Positions 35,590 through 44,863 of a DNA stretch of 64,000 nt are shown here, in pieces (within the stretch, counting starts at the first letter, position 1; each line of letters begins with the position of its first letter). The translations under genes were made by a program, and so were the position numbers. The stretch spans positions 31,619 to 95,618 of the forward strand of contig CAYZCW010000010.1 in NCBI GenBank assembly GCA_964477035.1, given 5' to 3'. A model generated the notes under the pieces. The model searched no databases, was not told the origin of the DNA, and saw only the letters and a program-made list of their open reading frames with translations. The DNA is from SLSG01 sp964477035 (GTDB lineage Bacteria > Bacteroidota > Bacteroidia > Bacteroidales > UBA7960).

Positions 35590-36066
35590 ATGGCACAATT
35601 GATTGGCGAATACGAAGGCAAGCTGGATGCCAAAGGACGGTTCGTGCTTCCCTCCGGTCTCAAGAAGCAACTCATGCCGGGAGACCAGGAGCGTTTCGTC
35701 ATCAACCGCGGGTTTGAGAAAAACCTGACCCTGTATCCCGACAGCGAGTGGCAGAAAATCTCACGTGAAATTAATGCCCTGAATCTTTACAACAAAAAAA
35801 ACAGGGAGTTTGTAAGGTATTTTTTCAGGGGGGCTTCGGAACTGACAACCGACTCGACCAACCGGCTTTTGTTGCCAAAGGCCCTGATGGAGTATGCCGG
35901 GATCAGCAAGGATATCGTTCTTTTTGCTTATGGGCAACGAATTGAAATCTGGGCCAGGGACCTCTATGAACAAATGATGCGCAACGAGCCGGAAGACTTT
36001 TCCGCACTGGCCGAAGAGGTGATGGGCAGGATTTCCGGGGAACCGGGAGGTGAACATGTACCATAG
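35590..36066 (+). CDS. mraZ: Transcriptional regulator / division protein MraZ
   Basis: 158 residues from the ATG at 35590 (MAQLIGEYEGKLDAKGRFVL), first gene of the dcw cluster. Two AbrB-like halves are visible: EGKLDAKGRFVLPSGLKKQL and ELTTDSTNRLLLPKALMEYA. MraZ binds repeats in front of its own gene and represses the operon in E. coli. Sequence upstream of 35590 reads into the operator and is not coding. It overlaps rsmH by 11 nt. Confidence 0.95.
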   Translation: MAQLIGEYEGKLDAKGRFVLPSGLKKQLMPGDQERFVINRGFEKNLTLYPDSEWQKISREINALNLYNKKNREFVRYFFRGASELTTDSTNRLLLPKALMEYAGISKDIVLFAYGQRIEIWARDLYEQMMRNEPEDFSALAEEVMGRISGEPGGEHVP

Positions 36067-36952
36067 ACCGGTCCTTCTGGAAGAGGCGGTCGCCGGACTG
36101 AAGATTGTTCCCGGCGGAACCTACGTCGACGCCACCTTCGGCGGAGGCGGGCACAGCAGGCGCATCCTTGCACAACTGGACAACGGGCGCCTGTTTGCTT
36201 TTGACCAGGATGCCGAGGCCGGGGCCAACGCACCGGACGACTCCCGCCTCCGGTTCCTGAACCAGAACTTCAGGTTCATGCAGAACTTCCTTCGCTTCCA
36301 TGGCGTGACTCAGGTGGATGGTGTGATGGCCGACCTGGGGGTTTCTTCCCACCAGTTCGACCAGGCCGGCAGGGGCTTTTCCACCCGGCTGGACGGTCCC
36401 CTGGACATGCGCATGGACAAAGAGGGTGCTTCCAGCGCCAGGGAAGTGGTCAACGACTACGGGGAAGAAGAACTCGCCAGCCTGTTCAGGCAGTACGGAG
36501 AGCTTCGCAATGCGCGGGCCGTGGCCAGGCTGATTGCCGGACAGCGGGCAGGGTCCCCCATCCTGACAACGGACCAGCTGGCCCGGGCGGTGGCGAAAGC
36601 GGCACCCCGCGGCAGGGAAAACCAGTTTCTTGCCCGGGTCTTTCAGGCCATACGCATCGAGGTGAACCAGGAACTGCAGGCCCTGAAGGAGTTGCTGGAA
36701 CAAAGCAGGGAAGTGATCCGTCCCGGGGGGCGCCTGGTAGTCATTTCCTACCATTCCCTGGAAGACAGGCTGGTGAAGCTCTTTATGAGGGCAGGAAATT
36801 TCGGGGGAGAGGTGCAGAAGGACTTCTACGGAAAGCCCCAGGTGCCATTCAAACAGTTGGGCAAGGCGCTTTCGCCGGGGCCGGAGGAGGTGACCGGGAA
36901 CCCAAGGGCCCGCAGCGCCCGGCTGCGGATCGCGGAAAGACAGGACCGGTAA
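36056..36952 (+). CDS. rsmH: 16S rRNA (cytosine1402-N4)-methyltransferase
   Basis: Methylates C1402 in the ribosomal P site. It has 298 residues from the ATG at 36056 (MYHRPVLLEEAVAGL); a GTG two codons earlier is also in frame. Motifs: YVDATFGGGGHSRRIL (SAM site), VMADLGVSSHQFDQAGRGFS, LDMRMD, and the C-terminal VVISYHSLEDRLVK. Standard second gene of the dcw cluster. Confidence 0.96.
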   Translation: MYHRPVLLEEAVAGLKIVPGGTYVDATFGGGGHSRRILAQLDNGRLFAFDQDAEAGANAPDDSRLRFLNQNFRFMQNFLRFHGVTQVDGVMADLGVSSHQFDQAGRGFSTRLDGPLDMRMDKEGASSAREVVNDYGEEELASLFRQYGELRNARAVARLIAGQRAGSPILTTDQLARAVAKAAPRGRENQFLARVFQAIRIEVNQELQALKELLEQSREVIRPGGRLVVISYHSLEDRLVKLFMRAGNFGGEVQKDFYGKPQVPFKQLGKALSPGPEEVTGNPRARSARLRIAERQDR

Positions 36953-37001
36953 CCGGACCGGGAACGTAAAACGGCCGGGGACAAACCAAACGACACGGAC
37001 C

Positions 37002-37415
37002 ATGACAGGGAATGTACTGAAGGAGCCAAAAAAACCGGAATCAAGCAGGAAAAAGAAAGGCCTGACCCGCCTGTTCTCCTCCATGCTGGACGGGACCATC
37101 CTGACGCGGGATAAGGCCGAGGCCATGCTTCCTTTTTTCCTGTTCCTGACACTCATGGCCATCACCCTGATATTCAACACCTATTATGCAGAGAAGAAGG
37201 CACGGCAACTGGAGGCCCTGCGCCTGGAGATCATCGAACTGAGGGTCCGCTACATCACGACAAAATCAGAGCTCATGTACCTGAGCAACCAGTCGGAAGT
37301 GGCCCGCAGGCTTCAATCCAGGGGCTTTGTAGAGCCCACGGTGCCCCCGACCCTTTTGGTGGAGACAAATACAGACAACGGCATCCTGCAGCGGGTGTTC
37401 AGTCCGAAACGGTGA
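37002..37415 (+). CDS. ftsL: FtsL-like cell division membrane protein
   Basis: 137 residues, bitopic: a basic cytoplasmic tail (about 1-43), one membrane segment (about 44-60, FFLFLTLMAITLIFNTYY) and a periplasmic coiled coil (KKARQLEALRLEIIELRVRY...). FtsL proteins diverge strongly, so the call rests on size, topology and place between rsmH and ftsI. It would pair with FtsQ and a DivIC protein in the divisome. Its stop overlaps the GTG start of ftsI. Confidence 0.8.
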   Translation: MTGNVLKEPKKPESSRKKKGLTRLFSSMLDGTILTRDKAEAMLPFFLFLTLMAITLIFNTYYAEKKARQLEALRLEIIELRVRYITTKSELMYLSNQSEVARRLQSRGFVEPTVPPTLLVETNTDNGILQRVFSPKR

Positions 37416-39529
37416 ACAGCCAGGGCAACATGACAGAACCGAAAAAAGACATATTGTGGAGGATACGCCTGGTCTATTTCGTCACGGCCCTGTTCGCCGT
37501 GTCGATCCTGATGAAGGTCATCTACATCCAGGTCGCCGAAGGAGAGCACTGGCGTGAGGTGGCCCGCACCGCCACCATGCGCTATGCCAGCATCGATGCC
37601 GCCAGGGGAGACATCCGGGCCGACGACGGGCGGCTGCTGGCCACCAGCATTCCCATCTATGAAATCCGCATGGACATGAGTCAGCGGGTGGTCAGCGACG
37701 AGGTGTTCCATGGCGGGCTGGATTCCCTGGCGCTGGGCCTTTCGCGCCTGTTCCACGACCGAAGCCCGGGCCAGTACCGGGCCGAACTCCTGCGCGGACG
37801 CCGGGAAGGGGACCGGTACTTTCTGGTCAAGCGGAATGTCTCCTACAACCAGCTCACACGCCTGAGGGAATTGCCCGTATTCCGGCTGGGACGGTACCGC
37901 GGCGGACTCATCGTCAGCGAACGCACACGGCGCGAGATGCCTTACAGGACACTGGCTGCCCGGACCATCGGCTATGAGCGGGAAGGGGTGTACGTCGGAT
38001 TGGAAGGGGCCTACCGGGAGTACCTGGAGGGGACCCAGGGCAAGCGCCTGATGCAGCGCACCAGCGGAGGCAACTGGATGCCCATCAACGATGACAACGA
38101 GATCCAGCCAAAGAACGGCATGGACCTGATCACCACCATCAACATCCGGATGCAGGATTTTACGGAAAATGCCCTGAGGAAACAGCTGAGCCGCTACCAG
38201 GCAAGCTGGGGAACGGCCGTGATCATGGAAACCGCCACCGGCAAGATCAAGGCCATCTCCAACCTGACCCGCAACAGCCACGGGACCTATGAGGAGACCT
38301 ACAATTACGCCGTGGGCGAAAGCGCCGAGCCGGGGTCCACCTTCAAGCTGGCCTCGGTCATGGCCCTGCTGGAAGACGGGCTGGCCTCCCCCGGCGATAC
38401 CGTGCATACCGGCAACGGCCGCACCACCTATTCCGGGCAGGTCATGCGCGACGCCAGGGAAGGAGGCCACGGAAGCATCACCCTGCAGGAAGCCTTTGCC
38501 CTGTCCTCCAATGTGGGCATCTCCCGGTTCATTTATGAGGCCTACCACAAGAACCCGCAACGCTTCGTGGACCGCATCCGGGGCATGGGCCTGGACAAAC
38601 CCCTGGGGCTGGAGATCACCGGGGAAGGCGTTCCCTTGTTCAAGGATGCCGGCAGCCCCGGCTGGTCAGGCACTTCCCTGCCCTGGATGTCGATCGGGTA
38701 CGAGTTGACCATGACGCCCCTTCAGACCCTGTCCCTATACAATGCCGTGGCCAACGGAGGACGCATGATGCGTCCGATGATGGTGGAGGAGATCCGGCAG
38801 ACTGGCAAGGTCGTCAAACATTTCCAGCCTGAGACGATCCATCGCTCCGTGGCCAGCCAGCGCACCCTGGAAACCGTCCGGGAGATGCTCGTGGAGGTGG
38901 TCACCTCCGGCACGGCCAAGAACATCCATACCCCGGCCTACCAGATCGCAGGGAAAACGGGTACGGCGCAGGTGGCCAGCGACGGCACCTACCGGGGACA
39001 GGACGGGGTCACCTACCAGGCTTCCTTTGCCGGCTATTTTCCGGCAGAGGACCCGCGTTACAGCGGCATCGTGGTCATCTACAACCCCCGCGGCTGGATT
39101 TATACAGGCAGCCAGGTGGCGGCCCCCGTATTCAGGGAAATCGCCGACAAGATCGTGGCCACCGAGGTGATCCGCCCGGGGCAGCAGGACGACACCCCCT
39201 TGCTGGCCCACCTGCCTTCTTTCCGCAACGGCCACCTGGAGGACATCCGACATATCTATGAGGCATTCGACTGCCGCCTGAACGACCAGGCCCAGACTGC
39301 CTGGGGCAGCACGCAGGTGCGCAGCGACACGGTCAGCCTGCAGGACAAAACCATGATGGAAAACCTGGTACCCGATGTGACGGGCATGGGCCTGAGGGAC
39401 GCCCTCTACCTGCTGGAAAATGCCGGCATGAGGGTGCGGTTCTCCGGCCGGGGAACCGTCAGAAGGCAAAGCATACAGCCGGGGCTGCGCATCAGCCCGG
39501 GCAGCGTCATCACACTGGAACTGAATTAG
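37412..39529 (+). CDS. ftsI: Division transpeptidase (FtsI/PBP3-like) with PASTA domain
   Basis: 705 residues from a GTG overlapping the ftsL stop; an ATG at 37430 is the alternative. One N-terminal membrane anchor (RLVYFVTALFAVSILMKVIY), a dimerisation region (MRYASIDAARGDIRADDGRL...), then the transpeptidase domain with S309 in GSTFK, SSN in ALSSNVGISRF, and KTGTAQ. A C-terminal PASTA domain (VPDVTGMGLRDALYLLENAG) ends the protein, usual in Bacteroidota. It makes septal peptidoglycan with FtsW. Confidence 0.94.
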   Translation: MNSQGNMTEPKKDILWRIRLVYFVTALFAVSILMKVIYIQVAEGEHWREVARTATMRYASIDAARGDIRADDGRLLATSIPIYEIRMDMSQRVVSDEVFHGGLDSLALGLSRLFHDRSPGQYRAELLRGRREGDRYFLVKRNVSYNQLTRLRELPVFRLGRYRGGLIVSERTRREMPYRTLAARTIGYEREGVYVGLEGAYREYLEGTQGKRLMQRTSGGNWMPINDDNEIQPKNGMDLITTINIRMQDFTENALRKQLSRYQASWGTAVIMETATGKIKAISNLTRNSHGTYEETYNYAVGESAEPGSTFKLASVMALLEDGLASPGDTVHTGNGRTTYSGQVMRDAREGGHGSITLQEAFALSSNVGISRFIYEAYHKNPQRFVDRIRGMGLDKPLGLEITGEGVPLFKDAGSPGWSGTSLPWMSIGYELTMTPLQTLSLYNAVANGGRMMRPMMVEEIRQTGKVVKHFQPETIHRSVASQRTLETVREMLVEVVTSGTAKNIHTPAYQIAGKTGTAQVASDGTYRGQDGVTYQASFAGYFPAEDPRYSGIVVIYNPRGWIYTGSQVAAPVFREIADKIVATEVIRPGQQDDTPLLAHLPSFRNGHLEDIRHIYEAFDCRLNDQAQTAWGSTQVRSDTVSLQDKTMMENLVPDVTGMGLRDALYLLENAGMRVRFSGRGTVRRQSIQPGLRISPGSVITLELN

Positions 39530-39541
39530 ACCAACGAGCGC

Positions 39542-40987
39542 ATGAAGAACCTGAGCGACATACTCTACAAAACGGGCATCCTGCAGGTGCTGGGGCCGGT
39601 CGACAAGCCGGTTTCCTCGGTCGTGTCGGACTCCCGCCATGCCGCTCCCGGAAGCCTGTTTGCCGCTATCCGCGGACTCACCACCGATGGACACCGACAT
39701 ATTGCCCAGGCCATGCAGCAGGGTGCCACGTCCGTTCTCTGTGAGGAACTGCCGCCGCAGCAGAACCCGGACGTCACCTTCGTCCGGGTGAAGGACAGCG
39801 CCTCAGCCCTGGCCATGGCCGCAGCCAACTTTTATGACCATCCGACGAAAAAATTCAAGCTCATTGGCGTAACCGGCACGAACGGAAAAACAACCATTGC
39901 AAACCTCCTCTGCAGTTTGTTTCAACAGCTGGGATACCCCTGCGGCCTTATCTCCACGGTAGGGATTATGATAGGGAACCGCAGGGAGGACACATCCCAC
40001 ACCACTCCGGACCCGGTTACGCTCAATGGGCTTTTTCACGACATGGCGGCCGCAGGGTGCGAATACGCCTTCATGGAGGTCAGTTCCCATGCGATGGTTC
40101 AGAAACGGGTCGAGGGCCTGCATTTTGCCGGCGGGGTCTTCACCAACCTGACCCACGACCACCTGGACTATCACGGGGGCTTCAGGGAGTACCTCCTGGC
40201 CAAGAAGGCCTTCTTCGATGCCTTGCCGGCCTCGGCTTTCTGCCTGACCAACCTGGACGACCGCAACGGCCTGGTGATGCAGCAGAACACCCGGGCCGAG
40301 AAAAAATCCTACAGCCTGCGTGCCATGGCCGATTACCGGGGCAGGGTGCTGGAGAGCTCCCTGGAGGGCCTGCAGATGCTGATCGGGAACCACGAGGTAT
40401 GGTGCCGTTTGGTGGGCCGCTTCAACGCTTACAACATCCTGGCAGCTTACGCCACCGGCCACCTGTTGGGCCTGCAGGAGGAAGAGCTGCTGCAGACACT
40501 CAGCCGCCTGGAGGCCGCCGAGGGGCGGTTCGACCACTTCCGCCTGGACAGCGGGGCCATTGCCATTGTGGATTACGCCCACACCCCGGACGCCCTGGAG
40601 AATGTCCTGAAAACAATACAGGACCTGCGCAGGGGCAACGAGCGGATCATTACAGTGGTGGGATGCGGGGGCAACCGGGACAAGGCCAAGCGGCCCCTGA
40701 TGGCCTCCATTGCCGCCGGATACAGCGACAAGGTGGTCCTCACCAGCGACAACCCCAGGATGGAGGAACCTGAAGCCATCGTGGAGGACATGAAAGCAGG
40801 AATCGACCCGACGGGCATGCGCAAGACCCTGTCCATCATCAACCGCAGGGAGGCCATCCACGCCGCCTGCGCCATGGCCGGGAAAAACGACATCCTCCTG
40901 GTGGCCGGCAAGGGCCATGAGAAATACCAGGAGATCAAAGGGGTCAGGCACCCTTTCGATGACAAACAGATTTTGTTGGAAGCCTAA
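39542..40987 (+). CDS. murE: UDP-MurNAc-tripeptide ligase, meso-diaminopimelate-adding
   Basis: Adds the third peptide residue to UDP-MurNAc-L-Ala-D-Glu. It has 481 residues: N-terminal UDP-binding domain, ATP motif GVTGTNGKTTIANLL, THDHLDYHG, and the C-terminal substrate motif DNPR (403-406) that marks meso-diaminopimelate rather than lysine enzymes. It begins 12 nt after ftsI and ends 13 nt before mraY. No murF follows, so the D-Ala-D-Ala adding enzyme is encoded elsewhere. Confidence 0.96.
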   Translation: MKNLSDILYKTGILQVLGPVDKPVSSVVSDSRHAAPGSLFAAIRGLTTDGHRHIAQAMQQGATSVLCEELPPQQNPDVTFVRVKDSASALAMAAANFYDHPTKKFKLIGVTGTNGKTTIANLLCSLFQQLGYPCGLISTVGIMIGNRREDTSHTTPDPVTLNGLFHDMAAAGCEYAFMEVSSHAMVQKRVEGLHFAGGVFTNLTHDHLDYHGGFREYLLAKKAFFDALPASAFCLTNLDDRNGLVMQQNTRAEKKSYSLRAMADYRGRVLESSLEGLQMLIGNHEVWCRLVGRFNAYNILAAYATGHLLGLQEEELLQTLSRLEAAEGRFDHFRLDSGAIAIVDYAHTPDALENVLKTIQDLRRGNERIITVVGCGGNRDKAKRPLMASIAAGYSDKVVLTSDNPRMEEPEAIVEDMKAGIDPTGMRKTLSIINRREAIHAACAMAGKNDILLVAGKGHEKYQEIKGVRHPFDDKQILLEA

Positions 40988-41000
40988 AGACAGAGAGAAG

Positions 41001-42254
41001 ATGCTATACCATTTGTTCGACTACCTGGACAGCGCGTTCGACATCCCCGGCACCGGAGTGTTTCAGTACATCTCCTTCCGGGCGGGTATGGCCCTGATCT
41101 TTTCCCTGTTCATCACCATGATATCGGGCAGACGCATCATTGGTTACCTGAGAAAGATGCAGGTGGGGGAAACCGTAAGGGACCTGGGACTGCAGGGACA
41201 GATGGACAAGCAGGGTACCCCGACCATGGGCGGCATCATGATCATAGCGGCCATCGTGTTCCCCACCCTGCTGTTTGCCAAGCTCAACAACATCTATATC
41301 CTGCTGATGGTGGTATCCACCCTCTGGCTGGGGGCCATCGGCTTTGCAGACGATTACATCAAGGTGTTCCGCAAGGAAAAGAAAGGGCTGCATGGCAAGT
41401 TCAAGATTCTGGGACAGATTACCCTGGGGATCGTGGTGGGCAGTACCCTCTACTTTCATGAAGGCGTGGTCATCCGGGAAAAGGGGGCATCTCCCCTGGC
41501 CTTCGAGACCACCAGCGAAATCCTGGAGATGGACCCGGCCGGGCAGGCCGCCCCCTTCGCCCTGGAATCGGTCAAGTCGACCAAAACGACCATCCCGTTC
41601 CTCAAGAACAACGAACTGGATTATGCGGTACTGCTCAGGTTCATCGGAGAAAACTACCGCCAATGGGCCTTCCTCATATTCATCCCCATCGTCATCCTGA
41701 TCATTGCCGCCGTGTCCAATGGCGCCAACATGACCGACGGGCTGGATGGGCTGGCCACCGGCACCTCGGCCATCATCGGGGTCACCCTGGGGGTACTGGC
41801 CTATGTGTCCGGCAACACCGTGTTTGCCAACTACCTCAACATCATGTACATCCCCAACACAGGCGAGCTGGTCATCTTCATCGCGGCCTTCGTGGGGGCC
41901 TGCATCGGGTTTTTATGGTACAACGCCTACCCGGCCCAGGTGTTCATGGGAGATACCGGCAGCCTGGCACTGGGCGGCATCATCGCGGTGTTTGCCATTG
42001 TCATCCGCAAGGAACTGCTGATCCCCCTGCTTTGCGGGATCTTTTTCATGGAGAACCTCTCGGTGATCATGCAGGTATCCTGGTTCAAATACACCCGGAG
42101 GCGCTTCGGGGAAGGCAGGCGGGTGTTCCGCATGGCCCCGCTGCACCATCACTACCAGATGAAGGGCATGCACGAGGCCAAGATCGTGCTGCGCTTCTTC
42201 ATCGTGGGGATCATCCTGGCGGTGCTATCGGTCATCACGCTTAAATTAAGGTAA
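41001..42254 (+). CDS. mraY: Phospho-N-acetylmuramoyl-pentapeptide transferase
   Basis: Integral membrane enzyme that makes lipid I from UDP-MurNAc-pentapeptide and undecaprenyl phosphate. It has 417 residues from the ATG at 41001. Motifs: GTPTMGGIMII, FADDYIKVFRKEKKGLHGKF, NMTDGLDGLATGTS (catalytic Asp), GDTGSLALGG and HHHYQMKGMHEAKIV. It is longer than the 360-residue E. coli enzyme because of an insert of about 50 residues (about 165-215), common in this phylum. Confidence 0.97.
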   Translation: MLYHLFDYLDSAFDIPGTGVFQYISFRAGMALIFSLFITMISGRRIIGYLRKMQVGETVRDLGLQGQMDKQGTPTMGGIMIIAAIVFPTLLFAKLNNIYILLMVVSTLWLGAIGFADDYIKVFRKEKKGLHGKFKILGQITLGIVVGSTLYFHEGVVIREKGASPLAFETTSEILEMDPAGQAAPFALESVKSTKTTIPFLKNNELDYAVLLRFIGENYRQWAFLIFIPIVILIIAAVSNGANMTDGLDGLATGTSAIIGVTLGVLAYVSGNTVFANYLNIMYIPNTGELVIFIAAFVGACIGFLWYNAYPAQVFMGDTGSLALGGIIAVFAIVIRKELLIPLLCGIFFMENLSVIMQVSWFKYTRRRFGEGRRVFRMAPLHHHYQMKGMHEAKIVLRFFIVGIILAVLSVITLKLR

Positions 42255-42273
42255 TACAAGGAGATGAAGCCAT

Positions 42274-43614
42274 ATGAGGAAACACATTGCCATACTGGGC
42301 GCCGGGGAGAGCGGAACAGGGGCCGCCATCCTGGCCAGGCAGCAGGGCTTCGACGTGTTTCTCAGCGACAAGGGAAAGATCAGGCAACAATACAAGAACG
42401 CTCTTACACTTCATGACATCCGCTGGGAAGAAGGCATGCACACCCCCGGGAGGATCCTGTCGGCGAGGGAGGTGGTGAAAAGCCCGGGAATCCCGGACAC
42501 CGCACCCATCATACAGGTCCTGAAGGAACGGAAGGTCCCGGTGATCTCGGAGATAGAATTCGCCGGCCGCTTTACAAAGGCCAGGAAGATCTGCATCACG
42601 GGGACCAACGGCAAGACCACCACCACCCTGCTCACCGGGCACATTCTCCGGAGGGCCGGCCTGAACGTGGGGGTGGCCGGGAATGTGGGAAAAAGCTTTG
42701 CCCGTCAGGTGGCAGAATCCTCTCCGGACATCTATGTGCTGGAGATCTCCAGCTACCAGCTGGACGGGATGTTCGACTTCAGGGCGGACATTTCGGTGCT
42801 GCTGAACATCACCCCGGATCACCTGGACCGCTATGAAAACCGGTTTGAAAACTATGTCCGGTCCAAGATGCGGATCCTGCGGAACCAGACCAGTCAGGAC
42901 CACTGCATCCATTGCCTGGATGATGCGGTGATCAGGGAGTATATCGGAAGCAGGTCAGAAGGACCCTGCCTGTGGCCCTTCACCATCCGGGAAGAACCAG
43001 GGAAGGGCGCCTGGCTGGAAAACCAGACAACAATGAAAGTAAAAACCAATACCGAGGAGTTTGAAATGGATACCCGAGACCTGTCGATCGTCGGAAAACA
43101 CAACATCTACAACAGCATGGCAGCCGCCGTGGCGGCACGCTTGCTGGACCTGCGCAAGGAAGTCATCAAGGAAAGCCTGACCGACTTCCAGAATGTGGGA
43201 CACCGGCTCGAACCGGTGGGCCGTGTCCGGGGCATCGAATTCATCAACGACAGCAAGGCCACCAATATCAACTCTGCCTGGTTTGCCCTGGAGACGATGA
43301 ACCGGCCGGTGATCTGGATCGTCGGGGGACAGGACAAGGGAAACGACTATGCCCCCCTGAGGAACCTGGTCCGGGAGAAAGTCAAGGCCATCGTGTGCCT
43401 GGGCAGGGACAACCATGCCATCCTGGAAGCCTTCGAAGATCTGCACCTGCCCATGGTGGAAACCCGAAGCGCAGCGGAGGCCGTAAAAGCGGCCTATGCG
43501 CTGGGCAGCCCGGAGGATATCGTATTGCTTTCCCCTGCCTGCGCCAGCTTCGACCTGTTTGAAAACTTCGAGGACCGGGGAGAAAAGTTTAAACAAGCGG
43601 TGTATGATCTGTGA
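42274..43614 (+). CDS. murD: UDP-N-acetylmuramoylalanine-D-glutamate ligase
   Basis: Adds D-glutamate to UDP-MurNAc-L-Ala. It has 446 residues: Rossmann-like N-terminus (HIAILGAGESGTGAAILARQ), ATP loop ITGTNGKTTTTLLT, NITPDHLDRY, and a C-terminal domain with HRLEPVGRVRGIEFINDSKA and LLSPACASFDLF. An AAGGAG purine stretch sits about 13 nt before the ATG, one of few Shine-Dalgarno-like sites here. A heptamer repeat array separates it from ftsW. Confidence 0.97.
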   Translation: MRKHIAILGAGESGTGAAILARQQGFDVFLSDKGKIRQQYKNALTLHDIRWEEGMHTPGRILSAREVVKSPGIPDTAPIIQVLKERKVPVISEIEFAGRFTKARKICITGTNGKTTTTLLTGHILRRAGLNVGVAGNVGKSFARQVAESSPDIYVLEISSYQLDGMFDFRADISVLLNITPDHLDRYENRFENYVRSKMRILRNQTSQDHCIHCLDDAVIREYIGSRSEGPCLWPFTIREEPGKGAWLENQTTMKVKTNTEEFEMDTRDLSIVGKHNIYNSMAAAVAARLLDLRKEVIKESLTDFQNVGHRLEPVGRVRGIEFINDSKATNINSAWFALETMNRPVIWIVGGQDKGNDYAPLRNLVREKVKAIVCLGRDNHAILEAFEDLHLPMVETRSAAEAVKAAYALGSPEDIVLLSPACASFDLFENFEDRGEKFKQAVYDL

Positions 43615-43630
43615 CAAGGGCTGGCCTCTG

Positions 43631-43687
43631 GCCAAAAGCCAAATGCCAACAGCCAAAAGCCAATAGCCAACAACCAACCACCACCAC
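43631..43687 (+). repeat. Heptamer tandem array (GCCAANA) in front of ftsW
   Basis: Six units of the form GCCAAnn (GCCAAAA, GCCAAAT, GCCAACA, GCCAAAA, GCCAATA, GCCAACA) run without gaps, then ACCAACC and a degenerate end reach the ftsW ATG at 43688. It has no hairpin potential and contains no G except the first base of each unit. A like array precedes murC. Confidence 0.9.
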
Positions 43688-44863
43688 ATGAACCAGCTGC
43701 TCAGACATATCAAGGGGGACCGGCCGATCTGGATGATCGTCATCATCCTGTCGGTGTTTTCCCTGCTGGCCGTCTACAGCTCCACGGGAAGCCTCGCCTA
43801 CCGGTTCCGCTCGGGCAACACGGAGTACTACCTGTTCAAGCACCTGATCATCATCCTGCTCGGGCTGGGGCTGATGTTCGCGGCCCACAAGATCAAATAC
43901 ACCTATTACTCCCGCATTTCCCAGCTTGCCCTGTTCGTCGCCATCCCCCTGCTGCTGCTCACCCTGTTGAGGGGAACCTCCATCAATGAGGCCAGCCGCT
44001 GGCTGACCCTGCCCATCATCAACATCAGCTTTCAGAGTTCGGACTTCGCCAAACTGGCCCTCCTCATGTACCTGGCCAGGCTGCTCACCAAAAAGCAGGA
44101 GGACATCAAGGACTTTCAGACAGCCTTCCTGCCGGCGATCCTCCCGGTCTTGCTGGTCTGTGCCCTGATCCTGCCCGCCAACCTGTCAACCGCGGCCGTG
44201 TTGTTCACCACCAGCATGGTGGTGATGTTCGTCGGACGGGTCAGCCTCAAATACCTGATGGCCATGACCGGCATCGGCCTGGCCGGGGTGCTGCTGTTTG
44301 TGTTGGTGGTCATGAACATGCCCGAAACCGGCCGGGTCACCACCTGGAAGAACCGCATCGAGAATTTTGTGGACAAGGACAAGGGAGACACCTACCAGAG
44401 CGACCAGTCGAAGATCGCCATCGCCACGGGCGGGTTGTTTGGCAAGTTGCCGGGCAATTCCACCCAGCGCAACTTCCTTCCCCACGCCTATTCGGATTTC
44501 ATCTATGCCATCATCATTGAGGAATATGGCCTGGCCGGCGGCATCCTGGTCGTGCTGCTATACATGATGCTGCTTTACAGGGGGGTGCGCATCGCACACA
44601 AGAGCCCCGGCACCTTCGGGGCACTGCTGGCGGCGGGACTGAGCTTCAGCCTGGTCTTCCAGGCCATGATCAACATGGCCGTGGCGGTCAACCTGCTGCC
44701 GGTCACCGGGCAGCCCCTGCCCCTGGTGAGCATGGGAGGCACCTCCCTGTGGTTCACCAGCCTGTCCATAGGCATCATTTTGAGTGTGAGCAGGAAAATA
44801 GAGGAAGACGAGCTGGTACATCAGCCAATCATCAATGAATCAAGCCATGCAGCGGCCCATTAA
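43688..44863 (+). CDS. ftsW: SEDS peptidoglycan glycosyltransferase FtsW
   Basis: Polymerises lipid II at the septum together with FtsI. It has 391 residues and about ten membrane segments. SEDS signatures: GLGLMFAAHKIKYTYY, RWLTLPIINISFQSSDFAKL, HAYSDFIYAIIIEEYGLAGG and LPVTGQPLPLVSMGGTSLWF. Its end overlaps murG by 29 nt. Position inside dcw supports FtsW over the elongation paralogue RodA. Confidence 0.95.
   Translation: MNQLLRHIKGDRPIWMIVIILSVFSLLAVYSSTGSLAYRFRSGNTEYYLFKHLIIILLGLGLMFAAHKIKYTYYSRISQLALFVAIPLLLLTLLRGTSINEASRWLTLPIINISFQSSDFAKLALLMYLARLLTKKQEDIKDFQTAFLPAILPVLLVCALILPANLSTAAVLFTTSMVVMFVGRVSLKYLMAMTGIGLAGVLLFVLVVMNMPETGRVTTWKNRIENFVDKDKGDTYQSDQSKIAIATGGLFGKLPGNSTQRNFLPHAYSDFIYAIIIEEYGLAGGILVVLLYMMLLYRGVRIAHKSPGTFGALLAAGLSFSLVFQAMINMAVAVNLLPVTGQPLPLVSMGGTSLWFTSLSIGIILSVSRKIEEDELVHQPIINESSHAAAH

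Noticed and set aside
35409..35705. 98-codon minus-strand frame across the mraZ promoter
   Set aside because: Overlaps the MraZ operator and the start of mraZ; no protein-like signal.
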